A program made the translations under genes and the position numbers. A DNA stretch of 64,000 bases from Mesostigma viride (lineage: Eukaryota > Streptophyta > Mesostigmatophyceae > Mesostigmatales > Mesostigmataceae). The DNA lies in contig RPFO01000296.1 of assembly GCA_009746045.1 (NCBI GenBank), positions 260,001-324,000 on the forward strand, given 5' to 3'. Every line of letters begins with the position of its first letter. Position 1 is the stretch's first letter. Under the pieces are notes generated by a model. The model ran no database searches and was not told where the DNA came from. It saw only the letters and a list, made by a program, of their open reading frames with translations. Shown here piece after piece: positions 63,500-64,000 of the stretch.

Positions 63500-64000
63500 T
63501 GGCGAATGGAATGCAGTGCTCAATAAATGCTGGTGGCACGTGCCGTGTGCCAGAGCCAGGATGGCCCAAAGAGCCTCGGACCCAGAGGACCGTATCGAAA
63601 GCCTTGACTGACATAGTCGACAAAAATGAAGACCAGCGGGAAACCATCAGGGCGAATGCGACGCACCTCCTCCACCAGCCGGCCGGCGCGCGACAAACAC
63701 AGCCATGACAGTGTTACAGCCACGACGGAAACCCATATGAGATCGACTCACCCAGGTGAGGGTCCAGCGCAGCGCGGAACCTGTGCAGCATCATGCGCAT
63801 CATGATGAACACCTTCAGCGCAGCGCGCTGGAGGCAGACACCCCGATAGTTACCAGGGTCAGCAGCAGAAACCTTCTTGTACAGCATGACTCGGATCGAT
63901 GGCCATACCTGCCACTCAGCGCAGGCGGAGGCACAGCAGAGAGCAGAACACAGCTGAAGAACGCCAGCAGAAGCTCCCGCACCGCCATGTCGGGGGTCTT
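63500..64000 (-). pseudogene. LINE-type reverse transcriptase fragment, frameshifted, runs off window
   Basis: Read on the minus strand from the window edge: LYKKVSAADPGNYRGVCLQR, then YGFRRGCNTVMAVFVARR, then in a second frame EEVRRIRPDGFPLVFIFVDY, then in a third KAFDTV-like sequence. These are the N-terminal RT blocks of non-LTR elements (ADPxNYRxI, xGFRxGxxT, FxDxxKAFD). The catalytic FADD box would lie further left and is absent. Orientation is opposite to the endonuclease fragment, so the two are not one intact element. Confidence 0.75.

Overview
The window reads as nuclear DNA of a eukaryote, most likely a green alga. Two intron-rich genes have GC-rich exons of about 70-350 bases (one of 1.66 kb) split by long, repeat-filled introns. 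Every intron I could define is GT-AG. A voltage-gated K+ channel with a cyclic-nucleotide-binding domain and ankyrin repeats, an HUH-endonuclease transposon and an organelle-like GC-rich repeat patch all fit a chlorophyte, possibly chlamydomonadalean. The lineage is an inference.

Layout. (1) Minus strand, 27702 down to 1: one very large channel gene, at least 2,274 codons in at least 14 exons. Its start is in the window and its 3' end lies beyond base 1. In order it encodes a disordered N-terminus, S1-S4, S5-pore-S6, a C-linker, a cyclic-nucleotide-binding domain, about nine ankyrin repeats and a long C-terminal region of unknown fold. All exon phases agree. Its 8.6-kb last complete intron (2275-10905) holds a tandem repeat element (2820-4934) and an inverted pair of HUH transposon copies (5363-9898). 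(2) 27703-29745: divergent intergenic region. (3) Plus strand, 29746-61811: a complete DHX40-like DEAH-box RNA helicase gene, 18 exons, 728 residues predicted, all phases consistent and all helicase motifs present. Its introns carry extreme tandem repeats, including about 4 kb of GGGGAT, about 1 kb of serial tetranucleotide arrays and about 1.9 kb of a 36-bp unit. (4) 62400-64000: broken LINE-type retrotransposon pieces, an endonuclease start on plus and a frameshifted reverse transcriptase on minus.

Most notable pattern. In both genes, on both strands, many introns contain degenerate copies of the neighbouring exon edge: the last 15-50 bases of the exon with its 5' splice site, or the 3' splice site with the first bases of the next exon. 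These copies lie in the same orientation and are often tandemly amplified (period 81 bp at exon 8 of the channel, 95 bp at exon 7 of the helicase). I count more than 20 exon edges with such echoes. This suggests that introns here grow or arise by duplication across exon-intron junctions, which also fills them with decoy splice sites.

The two genes are not known to work together. One is a membrane ion channel and the other an RNA helicase; they share only a divergent upstream region. The very long open frames inside the satellites are artefacts of repeat units that lack stop codons.
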